The notes below the pieces were generated by a model, which was given only the letters and a program-made list of their open reading frames with translations, had not been told where the DNA came from and did no database searches. Shown here piece after piece: positions 5,381-5,934 of a stretch of 5,934 nucleotides of DNA. Source of the stretch: Actinobacteria bacterium UBA912 (GTDB lineage Bacteria; Actinomycetota; Coriobacteriia; Anaerosomatales; UBA912); the NCBI GenBank assembly GCA_002293965.1, contig DBEG01000017.1, positions 1-5,934 of the forward strand, in the 5' to 3' direction. Every line of letters starts with the position of its first letter. Within the stretch, counting starts at the first letter, position 1. The translations under genes were made by a program, and so were the position numbers.

Positions 5381-5823
5381 TGCGGGTAGCCATCGGTAGC
5401 GACCACGCCGGTTTCGAGCAGAAGACGAGCCTTCGCCGCCATCTTGAAGAGCTCGGGCATGAGGTGACCGACATAGGTCCGGACTCCGATGCCGCGTCCG
5501 TGGACTACCCCGACTTCGCCGAGAAGGTCGGTGGTTTGGTCGCCTCGGGCGATGTCGATCGCGGAGTGCTGGTGTGCGGCACCGGGATCGGGATGGCGAT
5601 GGCGGCCAACAAGATCGACGGAGTGCGGGCTGCCAATGTCTTGGATGTGGACTTCGCGCGCTTGTCGCGGGAGCACAACGACGCAAACGTAGTCGCGGTC
5701 TCGGGCAGATTCGTCTCCGCCGAGGCTAACGCACAGATCATCGATGCCTTCCTGGAGACCGAATTCCTCGGCGATCGTCATACTAGGCGGGTGGAGAAGA
5801 TCAACGCCCTTGAGGGCGAGTAG
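5377..5823 (+). CDS. rpiB: ribose-5-phosphate isomerase B
   Basis: RpiB interconverts ribulose 5-phosphate and ribose 5-phosphate in the non-oxidative pentose phosphate pathway. The 148-residue protein is of normal length and carries the family motifs: GSDHAGFEQK at 7-16, SVDYPDFA at 41-48, CGTGIGMAMAANK at 67-79 with the catalytic-type cysteine C67, EHNDANV at 99-105 with H100, and late basic residues in GDRHTRRVEKI at 132-142. Having Cys rather than Glu at the active site places it with the Escherichia coli-type enzymes. Two consecutive ATG codons (5377 and 5380) can serve as starts. The second gives MRVAIGSDHAG, which is closer to typical family N termini, while the first overlaps the tsaC stop by 4 nt. 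The choice changes the protein by one residue. A G-rich run at 5369-5373 may serve as Shine-Dalgarno. Confidence 0.95.
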   Translation: MMRVAIGSDHAGFEQKTSLRRHLEELGHEVTDIGPDSDAASVDYPDFAEKVGGLVASGDVDRGVLVCGTGIGMAMAANKIDGVRAANVLDVDFARLSREHNDANVVAVSGRFVSAEANAQIIDAFLETEFLGDRHTRRVEKINALEGE

Positions 5824-5834
5824 CGAGAATCGCT
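5805..5834 (+). terminator. two small hairpins around the rpiB stop, possible weak terminator
   Basis: CGCCC at 5805-5809 pairs with GGGCG at 5814-5818 around a TTGA loop. AGCGA at 5822-5826 pairs with TCGCT at 5830-5834 around GAA. The two stems flank and include the rpiB stop codon (5821-5823). No T-run follows, so intrinsic termination is unlikely to be efficient; they may stabilise the 3' end. Confidence 0.3.
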
Positions 5835-5865
5835 CAGGGGTATGGCAGGACCGCATGGTTTGGAG

Positions 5866-5871
5866 TAGCAT
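5866..5871 (+). promoter_or_regulatory. weak -10-like hexamer ahead of the last gene
   Basis: TAGCAT at 5866-5871 lies in the 84-nt gap between rpiB and the next start, 36 nt before the ATG at 5908. It matches TATAAT at only some positions. No clear -35 box is visible upstream, where ATGGCA at 5842-5847 is the nearest weak candidate. It is listed because the gap is wide enough for a promoter of the following gene. Confidence 0.18.
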
Positions 5872-5907
5872 GGCCACTTCACACGACGCAGATTGGAGCT
5901 TTCGCGC

Positions 5908-5934
5908 ATGACTTTGAGGTACATCCCCAGGCAG
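5908..5934 (+). CDS. start of a further gene, cut by the window edge (possibly glyA)
   Basis: ATG at 5908 opens nine codons, MTLRYIPRQ, to the window end. GGAG at 5895-5898 lies nine bases upstream and is a well-placed Shine-Dalgarno, so this is probably a real start. Nine residues are too few to identify the protein. In many Gram-positive genomes rpiB is followed, directly or nearly so, by glyA (serine hydroxymethyltransferase), and a start of this style would suit it, but that is inference from gene order. Confidence 0.6.

Noticed and set aside
4961..5686. Long minus-strand open frame of 241 codons opposite tsaC and rpiB
   Set aside because: It lies antisense to two well-supported genes, is Arg/Pro/Ser-rich as expected from the complement of high-GC codons, and shows no family motif.
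1..5934. CRISPR array, insertion sequence, tRNA or prophage remnants
   Set aside because: No repeated spacer-like units, terminal inverted repeats, transposase motifs or tRNA cloverleaf were seen. The window is almost fully occupied by housekeeping genes.

Overview
This is a compact block of housekeeping genes, all on the + strand. GTG starts are frequent, the base composition is high-GC, and gene spacing is very tight. The gene order is rpmE (L31), thyX, a DUF1385 membrane protein, a small unknown membrane protein, prfA (RF1), prmC (RF1/RF2 methyltransferase), tsaC/sua5 (tRNA t6A synthesis), rpiB, and the first nine codons of another gene. The order resembles the prfA neighbourhoods of Gram-positive bacteria. 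Together with the base composition and the use of ThyX, it suggests an actinobacterial genome, perhaps of the Coriobacteriia or a related anaerobic lineage. That assignment is inference from gene order and style, not from a database match.

Region by region: positions 1-145 hold the possible tail of an upstream gene, a dyad, a good candidate promoter (-35 at 53-58, -10 at 76-81) and a short structured leader of two back-to-back hairpins ending at the rpmE Shine-Dalgarno. Positions 146-2619 hold four genes with gaps of 22 nt or less, two of them overlapping or abutting: rpmE, thyX, DUF1385 and a 143-residue four-helix membrane protein. Positions 2620-2731 are a 112-nt spacer with a candidate promoter for prfA. 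Positions 2732-4695 hold prfA and prmC. After a 40-nt gap come tsaC and rpiB, which overlap by 4 nt (4736-5823). Positions 5824-5907 are a spacer before the last, cut-off gene, which by synteny may be glyA.

Functionally most of the window serves translation: a zinc-type ribosomal protein L31, release factor 1, the enzyme that methylates the GGQ glutamine of that factor, and the threonylcarbamoyl-adenylate synthase for t6A37 in tRNA. ThyX supplies dTMP and RpiB interconverts pentose phosphates. The two membrane proteins between thyX and prfA have no assigned role and are the least understood part.

I found no mobile element, CRISPR array, tRNA or rRNA, and no credible minus-strand gene. The most interesting points are the structured L31 leader, the long Ala/Glu/Lys-rich tail on L31, the cysteine cluster in ThyX, and the membrane-protein pair embedded in a translation operon. 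I see no convincing evidence of a wholly new system.
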